From Thermomicrobiales bacterium (GTDB lineage Bacteria > Chloroflexota > Chloroflexia > Thermomicrobiales > CFX8): 48,124 nucleotides of DNA. The stretch spans positions 1 through 48,124 of the forward strand of contig JAMLIA010000020.1 in assembly GCA_023954495.1 (NCBI GenBank). Direction: 5' to 3'. This document shows, piece after piece, positions 17,130-26,067 of this stretch (position 1 is the stretch's first letter; the number at the start of each line of letters is the position of its first letter). The translations under genes were made by a program, and so were the position numbers. Under the pieces are notes generated by a model. It worked only from the letters and a program-made list of their open reading frames with translations. It had not been told where the DNA came from and did not search any database.

Positions 17130-18977
17130 TCAGCCTTCGTCGATCCACATCTTCCAGGCAGTGTTGTAGATCTGGCTGCCGGACAGCAGCGGTTCGTCAG
17201 GCAGACCCTTCACGCGGGTGGTGAAGAAGACGAACCAGTCCCAGAACTGGATGAAGAGAATCGGCACATCTTCGCAGAAGATCTCCTGCACCTGTTTGTA
17301 GATGACTTTGCGCTTGTCCGGGTCCGGCTCGGCAAGACCCTGCTCAAGCAGCGTGTCCATGTCAGGATTCGAGTAGTAGGTGCCGACCGTTGGCCCGGAC
17401 CAGTCCGAGTGCAGCGTCGACGTCGGATCGGGATCGCCGCCTGAGCCACCATAGGTCCAGTTGTAGAGGCTCATCTGGTTAATGTGATCACGCATCGACT
17501 GGATGTTGCTCGTCGATTCCACGATCTCCATTTTGCAGCCAATCTGGCTGAACCACTGCTGGGCCGCTTCAGCGATCGGACGCCGTGCCTGATCGCCGGA
17601 GATGATCGCGCACGACCATTCGAGCCGGACGCCATCCTTCTCACGAATGCCGTCGGCCCCCGCAGTCCAACCCGCCTCGTCAAGAACTTGCGCAGCCTTC
17701 TCGAGGTCGTATTCGTATTTGGCCACATCCGTGTCATCGTGATAGAAGGCCAGCGCCGGCGAGAAGTTGGTGGTCGCCTTTACGGCCAGCCCGCGCCAGA
17801 TGTCGTTCACCACCGAATCGCGATCCAGTGCGTACATCAGCGCCTGCCGGACGGCCTTGTCCTTGAACTGATCAGACGTGCAGTCCATCGGCATGTGGTT
17901 CACCGCCGTGCTGGAGGTGATCGACGTCCAGTATTCGCCGCTGTCGCGTAGCCGAATGTTGTCGTCCGTGCTGAGGGACCAGACCGACGAATCCGCCTCG
18001 CCCGTCTCCAGCGCAATTGCACGCACCGACGGCTCCGGCACCGTGTTCAGGCGGTAGGCATCCAGGTATGGACGACCACGGAAGTGATCTTCGAACGCCA
18101 CCATCTCGACATGTGAAGCAGGATCGTAATCTGACAGCTTGAACGCGCCTGTGCCAATCGGCTGGCGGCTGTATTCCTCATCACCAATCGGCTCGTGGAT
18201 GTGCTTCGGCACGATGAACGCCGACGCGCCCTGCGTCAGGAACGCCGCGTTCGGCGACTTTAGGTTGATCACGACCGTTGCATCGTCCGGTGTCTCCACC
18301 GAGTCGATCGAGACGAAGTCGCTACCAGTCGTCATCGCGTTGTCAGGATTGCCGTAGTAGTCCATTGTGTACTTGACGTCCGCCGACGAGAACGGTTCGC
18401 CGTCCTGGAACGGCACGTCCGGATGCAGCTTGAAGGTGTAGACCATGCCGTCATCGCTAATCTCGTAGGAGTCAGCAAGCGTCGGCTGGTATTCGAACCA
18501 CGGGTCCATCTCAACCAGGGCGTTGTGAATCTGGCAGATGCAGGCCCAGTTGACTGTCGGGCCAGTGTAATCCGGGCTGAGGCCATCAACACCCTCATGG
18601 CCCATGACGATCAGCTTGCCACCCTGCTTCGGCTCACCGGAAGCCCCACTTGTGGCCTCGGTCGCCTCTGGCGCGGCAGCTGTCGGCGACGCCTCTTCCT
18701 CAGGCGCTTCAGTGGCTTCAGCTGCAGGTGTCGAGCCACCACCGGAAGGCCTCGGCGTCGGAATCGTCGTACGCGCCGGCATGGTTGATGTCGGACGCGC
18801 AGCGTTGCTCGACGAGTCTGACGAACTGTCGTCATCGCTATCGCCGCCGCAGGCACTCAGCACTGACCCCACGACCGGCAACGCTGCGCCCATTACGACG
18901 GCCCTCTTGAGGAAGGATCGTCGCGATGACGGCTTGATGCCGTTCAACACATCCTCTAATCTCGACAATCGATCCAT
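17130..18977 (-). CDS. Family 5 extracellular solute-binding lipoprotein, copy 3
   Basis: Third paralogue, 615 residues from ATG 18975-18977 (GGAGAG 7-8 nt upstream). Twin-arginine PSSRRSFLKRA, hydrophobic VVMGAALPVVGSVLSAC with lipobox LSAC. Its linker differs from the other two: Ser/Asp runs, then TTIPTPRPSGGG and Glu/Ala-rich sequence. The mature domain is close to copy 2 throughout and ends VFFTTRVKGLPDEPLLSGSQ. It is the most upstream gene of the locus and has its own terminator. The linkers have diverged more than the binding domains, as expected for tandem duplication with selection on the binding domain. Confidence 0.92.
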   Translation of the reverse strand: MDRLSRLEDVLNGIKPSSRRSFLKRAVVMGAALPVVGSVLSACGGDSDDDSSSDSSSNAARPTSTMPARTTIPTPRPSGGGSTPAAEATEAPEEEASPTAAAPEATEATSGASGEPKQGGKLIVMGHEGVDGLSPDYTGPTVNWACICQIHNALVEMDPWFEYQPTLADSYEISDDGMVYTFKLHPDVPFQDGEPFSSADVKYTMDYYGNPDNAMTTGSDFVSIDSVETPDDATVVINLKSPNAAFLTQGASAFIVPKHIHEPIGDEEYSRQPIGTGAFKLSDYDPASHVEMVAFEDHFRGRPYLDAYRLNTVPEPSVRAIALETGEADSSVWSLSTDDNIRLRDSGEYWTSITSSTAVNHMPMDCTSDQFKDKAVRQALMYALDRDSVVNDIWRGLAVKATTNFSPALAFYHDDTDVAKYEYDLEKAAQVLDEAGWTAGADGIREKDGVRLEWSCAIISGDQARRPIAEAAQQWFSQIGCKMEIVESTSNIQSMRDHINQMSLYNWTYGGSGGDPDPTSTLHSDWSGPTVGTYYSNPDMDTLLEQGLAEPDPDKRKVIYKQVQEIFCEDVPILFIQFWDWFVFFTTRVKGLPDEPLLSGSQIYNTAWKMWIDEG

Positions 18978-19234
18978 CGAGTTTCTCTCCCTGCTCCAAC
19001 TCTTGTCGAGGCCAACAAAACCGTCCTCGCCTGCGGGTCCGCAATGAACGACTTACGTGTATCTACGTTCTCATTCCATGTTCGGGCTCTTGATGGAACA
19101 AACCATCAGCAGCATCGCCGCAGGAGCGAACGCAGAATCCCGGGCTCACGCCCATATAGCCGTTCAGGCATTACCGTCGAACAAGCGCAGGATAGCACTA
19201 TTTGAGTACGCCGCACAGAGCAAGGCGGGGTGCG

Positions 19235-20101
19235 CTAATCAACTTCAGGATCTGGCGAACGACCGTCAAGACGCATCCAGCCACGCATGCGCTGGCTGAT
19301 GCGCTCGGCTGGCTCATCGACGATCTGCGTTTTCACGAGCGACCACGTGTTGTGATCGGTCCGATAGATCGAGCGCGTGCCTCGCCGATCCAGGAACGCG
19401 AACAGCTCCCCATACTGCAACTGGAACCAGTTGTGGCTCAGCCGCGGCAGGTTCTGGCCCCGCTCGCCATCCGGTGTGAGCTCGACTGCATGCAGGTAGA
19501 GTGGATGATAAGCACCGTCGATCTCCTCGTTGTCGATGTAGATCTCACGCGCCACAACCAGGCCGGGGTGATCGAGAATCATGTTAACGACGACAGCATA
19601 GTATTCAGGGTATCGAGCGGGCTTCTCGCGTGGCGTCAGCTTGCCGTCAGCGCTCTTCGTGAATCCGGGGTTGGGGACATTGCTCAGCACTGCCTGGATC
19701 GCAGCCTCCGGATCGTCTCGCAGCATCTGGCCCAGCTTCAGTCGCACCTTGCCGCCCGGAGTCGTGAGGTGCGGCCCGTCGTCCTCAGTGACCATCAACA
19801 TGCCGAACTCGTTCGCCGGCTGAAACCCGAACGCCTTGCCGGAAAACCGCCGGGTGATGACAAACCGATCCCAGCCGTTCTCAGGATGAAACACCGGGAT
19901 TACATCAATGCCGGACGAGAGGAACCGGTGCGCGACAATTTCGTTCGCGACAACCCAGGCTAGCGCGTACGACAAGCGATCCGGAGTGGCAGTGACGAAC
20001 GTTTCCGGCGTGATGTCCGGCCCCATCTTCGTCTGTGGCAGGTCGGCATGATTCCTGATCGCCGTATCAACGCGGTCCCGAATTGAAGTGGTTATCGTCA
20101 C
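19235..20101 (-). CDS. Conserved-looking protein of unknown function
   Basis: 288 residues starting with GTG (GAGGG upstream). I do not recognise the family. It has no signal peptide or membrane segment. Visible blocks: SYALAWVVANEIVAHRFLSS, IPVFHPENGWDRFVITRRF, TTPGGKVRLKLGQMLRDDPE, and an acidic/aromatic C-terminus LPRLSHNWFQLQYGELFAFL. It lies 83 bp downstream of mutY on the same strand, so co-transcription is possible. It was taken as a gene because it has a ribosome site, normal codon choice and no competing frame. Confidence 0.7.
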   Translation of the reverse strand: MTITTSIRDRVDTAIRNHADLPQTKMGPDITPETFVTATPDRLSYALAWVVANEIVAHRFLSSGIDVIPVFHPENGWDRFVITRRFSGKAFGFQPANEFGMLMVTEDDGPHLTTPGGKVRLKLGQMLRDDPEAAIQAVLSNVPNPGFTKSADGKLTPREKPARYPEYYAVVVNMILDHPGLVVAREIYIDNEEIDGAYHPLYLHAVELTPDGERGQNLPRLSHNWFQLQYGELFAFLDRRGTRSIYRTDHNTWSLVKTQIVDEPAERISQRMRGWMRLDGRSPDPEVD

Positions 20102-20184
20102 GCTGTCGCCCTCACGTAGCTACGAGAAATCCCAGTCACATCGCACTCACAACTCCGGCGGAGTCTACCAGAGCGCTTGAATCC

Positions 20185-21150
20185 TCAGTCCGGTAATCGG
20201 TACCGGCTGGATTCGGAAACGCGTTCCTGATCGTACGGTTCTGCGTCCTCGGCAACCGCAGATCCAGACATCACTAGCCCCTCAGACACCATCGCATCCA
20301 GCATGCTGGCGATTCGCGTCGCATGTGGCCGGTGTGCGCCGTCAGGCATCAAACGCTCGATCTCGGCTATTGACGCGCCCCGCCCATCAGTGTTGCGCAA
20401 GATGTCGAGGATCCGTCCTCGCACGTAGCGGTTCGTCGTCTCGAACCGTGGCTCCGACGCGGTCCTGCGGCGCGGCTGTTCGGTGAGAATGCCCGCTATC
20501 GTGGGGCGTGCCTGACAATCCGCTGCCAGCGGGCAGATGTCGCAGCGCACGGCTCTGGCGCGGCAGATCGTTGCGCCGAGCTCCATCAGCGCCTGATTCC
20601 ACTCGTATCCGTCGCCTGCTGGCACGACGTGCTGAGCGATCGCTTCCAGCTCTCGCGCAGTCATCTGCGGATCCGGCACATCCGGTCCGGCGATGACGCG
20701 ATGCAGTACGCGGCGGATGTTCGTATCAATGAAGCCAACGTCCTGCCGGTAGGCAAAGCAGGCGATCGCACCTGCCGTATACGGCCCGATCCCCGGCAGC
20801 TTCTTCAGCTCATCGACGCACGCCGGCAACGTCCCGCCGTACTCGTCCATGACCGCGCGCGCCGTTCGATGCAGTCCCAGCGCCCGACGGTTGTAGCCCA
20901 GCCCGGCCCACGCTCGAATCACCTCGCTGGGCGGGGCATCTGCCAGCGCGGCGATGTCCGGAAACAGAGCCAGGAACTCATGATACTTCGGCACCACGCG
21001 GTCAACCTGCGTTTGCTGAAGCATGACCTCGGACACGAGAATTCGATACGGATCGTGGGTGTCTCGCCAGGGCAGCTTGCGGTGCGCGGAGCGATACCAG
21101 GTGAGCAGGCGCTGGCGCACGGACTCGTCGTGAAAAGGCGTCAGATTCAT
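20185..21150 (-). CDS. mutY: A/G-specific adenine DNA glycosylase
   Basis: Base-excision repair enzyme that removes adenine opposite 8-oxoguanine. 321 residues from ATG 21148-21150; the frame extends 18 codons upstream without a better site. Catalytic Glu41 lies in ILVSEVMLQQT, the helix-hairpin-helix is LKKLPGIGPYTAGAIACFAY (115-134), and catalytic Asp142 follows in GFIDTNIRRVLHR. The iron-sulfur cluster cysteines are C196-x6-C203-x2-C206-x5-C212. Instead of a full NUDIX-like 8-oxoG recognition domain, the last ~90 residues look like a winged helix (RGRILDILRNTDG, MLDAMVSEGLV). It is divergent from the Gfo/Idh gene with 86 bp between. Confidence 0.95.
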   Translation of the reverse strand: MNLTPFHDESVRQRLLTWYRSAHRKLPWRDTHDPYRILVSEVMLQQTQVDRVVPKYHEFLALFPDIAALADAPPSEVIRAWAGLGYNRRALGLHRTARAVMDEYGGTLPACVDELKKLPGIGPYTAGAIACFAYRQDVGFIDTNIRRVLHRVIAGPDVPDPQMTARELEAIAQHVVPAGDGYEWNQALMELGATICRARAVRCDICPLAADCQARPTIAGILTEQPRRRTASEPRFETTNRYVRGRILDILRNTDGRGASIAEIERLMPDGAHRPHATRIASMLDAMVSEGLVMSGSAVAEDAEPYDQERVSESSRYRLPD

Positions 21151-21236
21151 CCTGTAAGTGTACGGTGGCCAACCAGCGCGATGCGATCGAGTATGATGCC
21201 GCACCAGCTCGCCACTGGACGAGAAGGGATCGATTC

Positions 21237-22340
21237 ATGAGTGACATCAAGCGACTACGCGTCGGCCTTATCGGCGCCGGCACGATCGCGTTCAGCGCGC
21301 ACCTCCCCGCGATCCGCCGACTGCACGATCAGGTTGAGCTGGTTGCGGTGGCCGACGTTCGCGCCGATAACGCCCAGCGCGCGGCAAACGAGTTCGGCGC
21401 GCAACAGCACTACACCGACTATCACGAGCTTCTCGCACGCGGTGATCTCGATATGGTCGACATCTGCACACCCGAATTCCTCCACGCTGAGCAGACCGAG
21501 GCCGCGGCAGCCGCAGGCTTGCACGTATTCTGCGAGAAGCCGATGGCGGCAACTGTCGCGGAGGCGGATCGGATGATCGACGCCTGCAAGCGTGCCGGAG
21601 TCCGTCTAATGATCGGCCACTCGCGCCGATTCACCGGTCGCTATCAGCAGATTCGCGCCGCCATTGATCGCGGCGATATCGGCGACGTGCGTTACGTCCG
21701 CGAAAACGAGCGCCGCCCACGCTCGATGTACGACAGCCTCAACCTCGGAACCGGCTACTGGAATCCGGAGGCCGATCGTCCGTGGCTCACGATGTCGAGG
21801 TACTCGCAGGGTGCTGCGCTGACCAACGCTGTCCACGAAACAGATCTCGCCCGCTGGTTCGTTGGCAGTCGGCCCGTCTCCGTCTTCGCCGAAGCGCGCA
21901 TCACCGAAGACGGCGCTGAGGTGCCCGATATGCTGTCGTACACCATCACATTCGAGAACGGCGCGATCGCGGCTGCCGAAGTCGTCAACCAGCTACCGCG
22001 CGGCTATGCGTACTTCCATATGATGGAGGTCCTCGGAACCGGCGGACGCATTCGCGCAACTGACCCGCTCATGGCACCGCTCACCGCAGCTGACGACGTT
22101 GGCCTCTCGCAACCGCTGAATTTCGATACGCTCCTGCACGTCGACTCCGCCTACGCCACCGAGCTGGCCGGATTCATCAAAGCCATTCGCGAGGACAGCC
22201 CGGTACCGATGCCGGCCGAAGAAGCGCGCGGGGCAATCGAGCTATCTGTCGCAGCAGTCCGTTCGAGCCAGACCGGCCAACCAGTCGCGTTGCCGCTCAA
22301 CGAAAAGAACGATGAGGTGTCGCATGAGTCAGTCGGGTGA
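21237..22340 (+). CDS. Gfo/Idh/MocA family oxidoreductase
   Basis: NAD(P)-dependent sugar or inositol-type dehydrogenase; the substrate is unknown. 367 residues from ATG 21237 (GAGAAGG upstream). The Rossmann motif is LRVGLIGAGTIAFSAHLPAI, followed by VAVADVRADNAQRAANEFG, the DIVDICTP-like block DMVDICTPEFLH and the conserved CEKPMAATVAEADRMI with its catalytic lysine. The middle domain has GDIGDVRYVRENERRPRS and HETDLARWFVG, containing the substrate-site histidine. The stop overlaps the start of the next gene by 17 nt, which implies translational coupling and probably a functional pair. Confidence 0.93.
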   Translation: MSDIKRLRVGLIGAGTIAFSAHLPAIRRLHDQVELVAVADVRADNAQRAANEFGAQQHYTDYHELLARGDLDMVDICTPEFLHAEQTEAAAAAGLHVFCEKPMAATVAEADRMIDACKRAGVRLMIGHSRRFTGRYQQIRAAIDRGDIGDVRYVRENERRPRSMYDSLNLGTGYWNPEADRPWLTMSRYSQGAALTNAVHETDLARWFVGSRPVSVFAEARITEDGAEVPDMLSYTITFENGAIAAAEVVNQLPRGYAYFHMMEVLGTGGRIRATDPLMAPLTAADDVGLSQPLNFDTLLHVDSAYATELAGFIKAIREDSPVPMPAEEARGAIELSVAAVRSSQTGQPVALPLNEKNDEVSHESVG

Positions 22341-23079
22341 GTGGATGATCCTTGGTGACACAAGCATCGCCAACTTGCTACGCCATGCCACCGGCTACGT
22401 CAACGCGGATCAGCCCATAACCATCACGACCGACGCCGGCGACGCTCCTGTCGGAGCAATCGGCGTTGGCCCGTCGGTTTACGCATCGACCGTGCAGCAC
22501 GTTGTCCCCTACTTCAACGCCTTCGAAGCGATCGACGACGTCCAGCGCGCCATCGCCGGCGGCTCAGTTGGCAAGGTCTACGGTTGCTACGCCAGCATGC
22601 GCGTGCCACGTGGCACATCGCCGGATGCCCTCGTGGCTGGTGCAGTCGGACCGATCCTCGCCGTCTGCCGCGATCTCCTGCCGCAGCCGGTCGCACGTGT
22701 GTGGGCCAGACGCGCGGCGCTCTTCGCGCCGGACGACGCCTGGTTCATCACGCTCCGCCTCGCCGACGAGACGATCGTAACCATCGAGGCGCTGGCGTCC
22801 GGCACCGCCTCGTCGCGGGAGATCCTGATCGAGGTCACCGGCTCGGAGCGCGTGCTGCGGGCAGAACCAACCGCGCAGGGCATCCGTGTCGAGCCGCTCG
22901 CACGCGAGCCGATGATCTGGCCATGGTGGGAGGACCTCGCCGAACGCTTCCTCGCCCTCGTCAACCGCCGCGCCGCGACACAGCAGTGGCTGAACGGCGA
23001 CGACCTGCGAGCGGTCTGGCAAGCAGCCCACCGCTCAGCCGTCTCCGGCGAGCCTGTGGAACTGAATCCCCGTTCGTGA
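22324..23079 (+). CDS. Gfo/Idh-like partner protein lacking the Rossmann motif
   Basis: 251 residues from ATG 22324, overlapping the preceding oxidoreductase. There is no GxGxxG nucleotide-binding motif. The AIAGGSVGKVYGCYASMRVP region resembles the 'I..G.IG.V' strand that opens the C-terminal domain of Gfo/Idh/MocA proteins, and the tail (FLALVNRR..WLNGDDLRAVWQAAHRSAVSGEP) matches the usual family ending. It looks like a Gfo/Idh protein reduced to its substrate/oligomerisation domain plus a short, degenerate N-terminus. A heteromeric role with the upstream enzyme is inferred. Alternatively it binds a ligand without catalysis. Confidence 0.72.
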   Translation: MSQSGEWMILGDTSIANLLRHATGYVNADQPITITTDAGDAPVGAIGVGPSVYASTVQHVVPYFNAFEAIDDVQRAIAGGSVGKVYGCYASMRVPRGTSPDALVAGAVGPILAVCRDLLPQPVARVWARRAALFAPDDAWFITLRLADETIVTIEALASGTASSREILIEVTGSERVLRAEPTAQGIRVEPLAREPMIWPWWEDLAERFLALVNRRAATQQWLNGDDLRAVWQAAHRSAVSGEPVELNPRS

Positions 23080-23135
23080 CGGCGAGGATGACTCAGATCG
23101 AGGGTGCGCGAGAGCGCTCCAACACGTTGCGCACC

Positions 23136-24107
23136 CTACGCCGCCAGAAACTCCCGAACCATTTCCATCGCCCGCGCCACATGCTCCGGGTCACCGCTAT
23201 CAAGCCAGTTTATGCCCTCGAAGCGCCTGAACCACGTCTCTTGATGACGCACATACGAGTGCACCATGATCTGCGTCTGCCGGATCGCCTCGTCAAGCGA
23301 CAACGATCCTTCGAGCATGGCCAGCGCCTCACGATACCCGTGCGCGCTCATTGACGGCGTCTCAGCTGTAACCCCGCGATCGGCCAGACGGCGCACCTCA
23401 TCCAGCCAGCCCGCCTCGTGCATCTCGCGAACACGCTGGTCGATACGCGCGTACAGCTCATCTCGGTCACGACGCAGACCGATTAGAAAGAATTGCCACG
23501 GCGGCGGAACACTCGCGCTGACCTCGCTCATCGGGCGGCCCAGGACCTCATACACCTCCAGCGCGCGGATCATGCGGCGTCGATTGTCCGGTCCGATTCG
23601 TTCCGCCGAGCATGGGTCGACATCCCGGAGCCGTGCGAACAGCACATCGGTTGCTTCTTGCTCCAGACGTGCGCGCAATGCCTCGTTTGGCGCGACAGGC
23701 GGCGGTCGCCAGCCTTCAATCAAACCGCGAAGGTACTGCGGTGTCCCGCCGGTGACGATCGGCACGTGCCCTCGGCGCGCAACATCCTCAATCGCCGTAT
23801 ACGCCAGATCGAGAAACGAACCGAGTGAGAACTGCTCCGTCGGCTCGAGGATATCGATCAGGTGATGCGGAACGCGCTCACGCTCCGCGACCGACGGTTT
23901 GGCTGTGCCAATATCCATCCCGCGGTAGAAGTACCGCGAGTCAGCATTGACAACTTCTCCGCAAGACAATTCGGCCAGACGCAGCGCAAGATCGGTCTTG
24001 CCAGTCGCCGTTGCGCCAAGGACGACAATCACGCGTAGCCCTGGCGTAAGATTCCGTCCATTGTCCACGTCAGCGCTGGTTACTAGACTGTTGCCGCCTG
24101 ACTCCAT
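23136..24107 (-). CDS. miaA: tRNA dimethylallyltransferase
   Basis: Transfers a dimethylallyl group to A37 of tRNAs that read UNN codons. 323 residues. P-loop GATATGKT (31-38), then the family blocks VVNADSRYFYRGMDIGTAKP, VPHHLIDILEP, VTGGTPQYLRGLIEGW and RRMIRALEVYEVLGRPMS, and near the end QTQIMVHSYVRHQETWFRR. Length is typical (about 300-320). It is divergent from mltG by 60 bp and convergent with the Gfo/Idh-like partner. Confidence 0.95.
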   Translation of the reverse strand: MESGGNSLVTSADVDNGRNLTPGLRVIVVLGATATGKTDLALRLAELSCGEVVNADSRYFYRGMDIGTAKPSVAERERVPHHLIDILEPTEQFSLGSFLDLAYTAIEDVARRGHVPIVTGGTPQYLRGLIEGWRPPPVAPNEALRARLEQEATDVLFARLRDVDPCSAERIGPDNRRRMIRALEVYEVLGRPMSEVSASVPPPWQFFLIGLRRDRDELYARIDQRVREMHEAGWLDEVRRLADRGVTAETPSMSAHGYREALAMLEGSLSLDEAIRQTQIMVHSYVRHQETWFRRFEGINWLDSGDPEHVARAMEMVREFLAA

Positions 24108-24167
24108 GAATTCGCGCCCGTTCCTGGTTTGATCTACCTGACAGCGCGATGAGCCCTGAATCTGGAC

Positions 24168-25223
24168 GTGCCTGTGTCATCACGCATTCGGCAGATCGTT
24201 GTCATTGGGTCGGTCGCCGTCCTCGCGCTGGCTATCATCTTCGTCACGCAGCTCATCATCGTTCGAGCACTGGATAGCGCCGCCGACTCGGCTGGTGAGA
24301 GTGTCTACTTCGCCGTTGAACCTGACGAGTCGGTCGATTCTATCGCCGACCGGCTGCAGGACGCCGGGCTGATCCGCTCGCCAACCTATTTCCGCTTCCG
24401 CGTCCGCATCGCCGGTCTCGGTGGCGACATCATCGCCGGTCGCTATCGAATCGATCCGGCCATGTCGACGACGCAGATTATCCACCTGATTACGTCGCGT
24501 GATGCCGCGCTCGCGCAGGAGATTCAGGTGCGGTTCATCGAAGGTTGGCGCACCGAGCAGTATGCCGAAGCGCTTGTCGATGCTGGCGTGATCGCATCGG
24601 CAGACGACTTCATGGCCGCCACCCGCGAACAGCGCTGGAACGATGAGTTCTCGTTCCTGCACACACGCCCGAGCGGCGTTGCGCTGGAGGGGTACCTGTT
24701 TCCTGACACCTACAACTTCCGTGTCGATTCCGCGCCTGAAGATATTTTGACCACCTTGCTCACCACATTTCAGGAGCGTGTCAGCCCCGAGAGCATCACC
24801 GAAACGGAGCAGATGGGCATCACGCTCCACCAGGTCATCACGATTGCGTCGATTGTTGAACGGGAGGCTGTCCTGCCCGAGGAGCGCCCGATCATCGCCT
24901 CGGTCTACTACAACAGGCTCCGCGAGGGAATGCCGCTGCAGGCCGATCCGACGGTGCAGTACGAGCTCGGCACGTCCGGCAACTGGTGGCCGGAGCTGAC
25001 GCCGGAAGACATCCAGCAGAACGGCCGCTACAACACCTATCTCAATCCAGACCTACCTCCCGGGCCGATCTGCAATCCCAGCCTGGCGTCGATCGAGGCG
25101 GCCCTGCGACCCGCGCAGACCGACTACCTGTTCTTTGTCGCTCGTGGCGATGGCTCACATGCCTTCGCGAACACCGCCGAAGAACATCAGCGCAATGTGG
25201 ATGAGTATGTGAGAGGGCAGTGA
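24168..25223 (+). CDS. mltG: Endolytic murein transglycosylase
   Basis: Membrane-anchored lytic transglycosylase that cleaves nascent glycan strands and sets their length. 351 residues from GTG 24168 (GTG 24174 is equally possible). One N-terminal membrane helix (about 9-33), a LysM-like segment (FAVEPDESVDSIADRLQDAG), then LEGYLFPDTYNF (173-184) and the catalytic Glu231 in TIASIVEREAVL, followed by VYYNRLREGMPLQADPTVQY and YNTYLNPDLPPGPICNPS. All are MltG/YceG hallmarks. aroE begins 4 nt after the stop, so the two form an operon; the mltG-aroE order is common in Gram-positive-type genomes. Confidence 0.95.
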   Translation: MPVSSRIRQIVVIGSVAVLALAIIFVTQLIIVRALDSAADSAGESVYFAVEPDESVDSIADRLQDAGLIRSPTYFRFRVRIAGLGGDIIAGRYRIDPAMSTTQIIHLITSRDAALAQEIQVRFIEGWRTEQYAEALVDAGVIASADDFMAATREQRWNDEFSFLHTRPSGVALEGYLFPDTYNFRVDSAPEDILTTLLTTFQERVSPESITETEQMGITLHQVITIASIVEREAVLPEERPIIASVYYNRLREGMPLQADPTVQYELGTSGNWWPELTPEDIQQNGRYNTYLNPDLPPGPICNPSLASIEAALRPAQTDYLFFVARGDGSHAFANTAEEHQRNVDEYVRGQ

Positions 25224-25227
25224 ATCG

Positions 25228-26067
25228 ATGTCAAACCTGCAACGCGTCGGTCTGATCGGCGATCCGGTTGAGCATTCGCTCTCGCCGGCATTCCAGCAAC
25301 CTGCATTCGATGCCCTCGGACTGAACGTCCGCTACGAGCTCTGGCCGACACCAGCCGCAGACCTCAGCGAGCGATTCGCCGACCTGCGCACTGGTGAAGC
25401 TCTTGGCGCAAACGTCACTGTGCCGCACAAAGAGGCGGCGTTCGCGGCGATGGACGAATTGAGCGATCGCGCGCGCCGTGCCGGTGCGGTCAACACGATT
25501 GTCCCCCGGGCCGGTTCGCTCTATGGCGACAACACCGACATCCACGGCTTCCTCGTCCCGCTCGTCGAGCGTGGCACCGAATTCCCCACGCTGGACGCCG
25601 TTATCCTCGGTGCTGGCGGCGCGGCGCGCGGCATTGTCGTCGCTCTGCTAGACGCCGGTGTGCGGTCAGTTCATGTCGTCAATCGGACGGTTGAACGTGC
25701 CGAACGACTCGCTGCCCAGCTCGACGACACGCGCATCATTCCGGCACCACTGTCCAACGCCATGGCCGCCGTCACGAACACTGGCTTGATCGTGAACGCG
25801 ACAGCCATCGGCTGGGACGGCAATGCGCTGCCAATTGAGGAGTCGGTTCTGCGAGCGGCCCCGACAGCAGCGCTGGCCTACGACCTGACCTACCGCGAGA
25901 CACCGTTCCTCCGCGCTGCCCGCGAAGCCGGGCTCGCAACGCTCGACGGTCTGCCGATGCTCGTCCACCAGGGTGCGAAGTCGTTTGAGCTCTGGACCGG
26001 GCAGCCCGCGCCCGTAGAAGTCATGTGGGAAGCAGCTGTCTCTGCCCGCGCGGAACGTGGCGGCTAG
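25228..26067 (+). CDS. aroE: Shikimate dehydrogenase (NADP+)
   Basis: Reduces 3-dehydroshikimate to shikimate in aromatic amino acid synthesis. 279 residues. Shikimate-binding SLSP (17-20), ANVTVPHKE with catalytic Lys68, GDNTD with Asp104, and the nucleotide-binding GAGGAARGI. Conserved ATAIGW and YDLTYRETPFL follow, then the terminal LPMLVHQGAKSFELW. It lies 4 nt after mltG. Its last 4 bp overlap the convergent DUF92 gene. Confidence 0.96.
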   Translation: MSNLQRVGLIGDPVEHSLSPAFQQPAFDALGLNVRYELWPTPAADLSERFADLRTGEALGANVTVPHKEAAFAAMDELSDRARRAGAVNTIVPRAGSLYGDNTDIHGFLVPLVERGTEFPTLDAVILGAGGAARGIVVALLDAGVRSVHVVNRTVERAERLAAQLDDTRIIPAPLSNAMAAVTNTGLIVNATAIGWDGNALPIEESVLRAAPTAALAYDLTYRETPFLRAAREAGLATLDGLPMLVHQGAKSFELWTGQPAPVEVMWEAAVSARAERGG

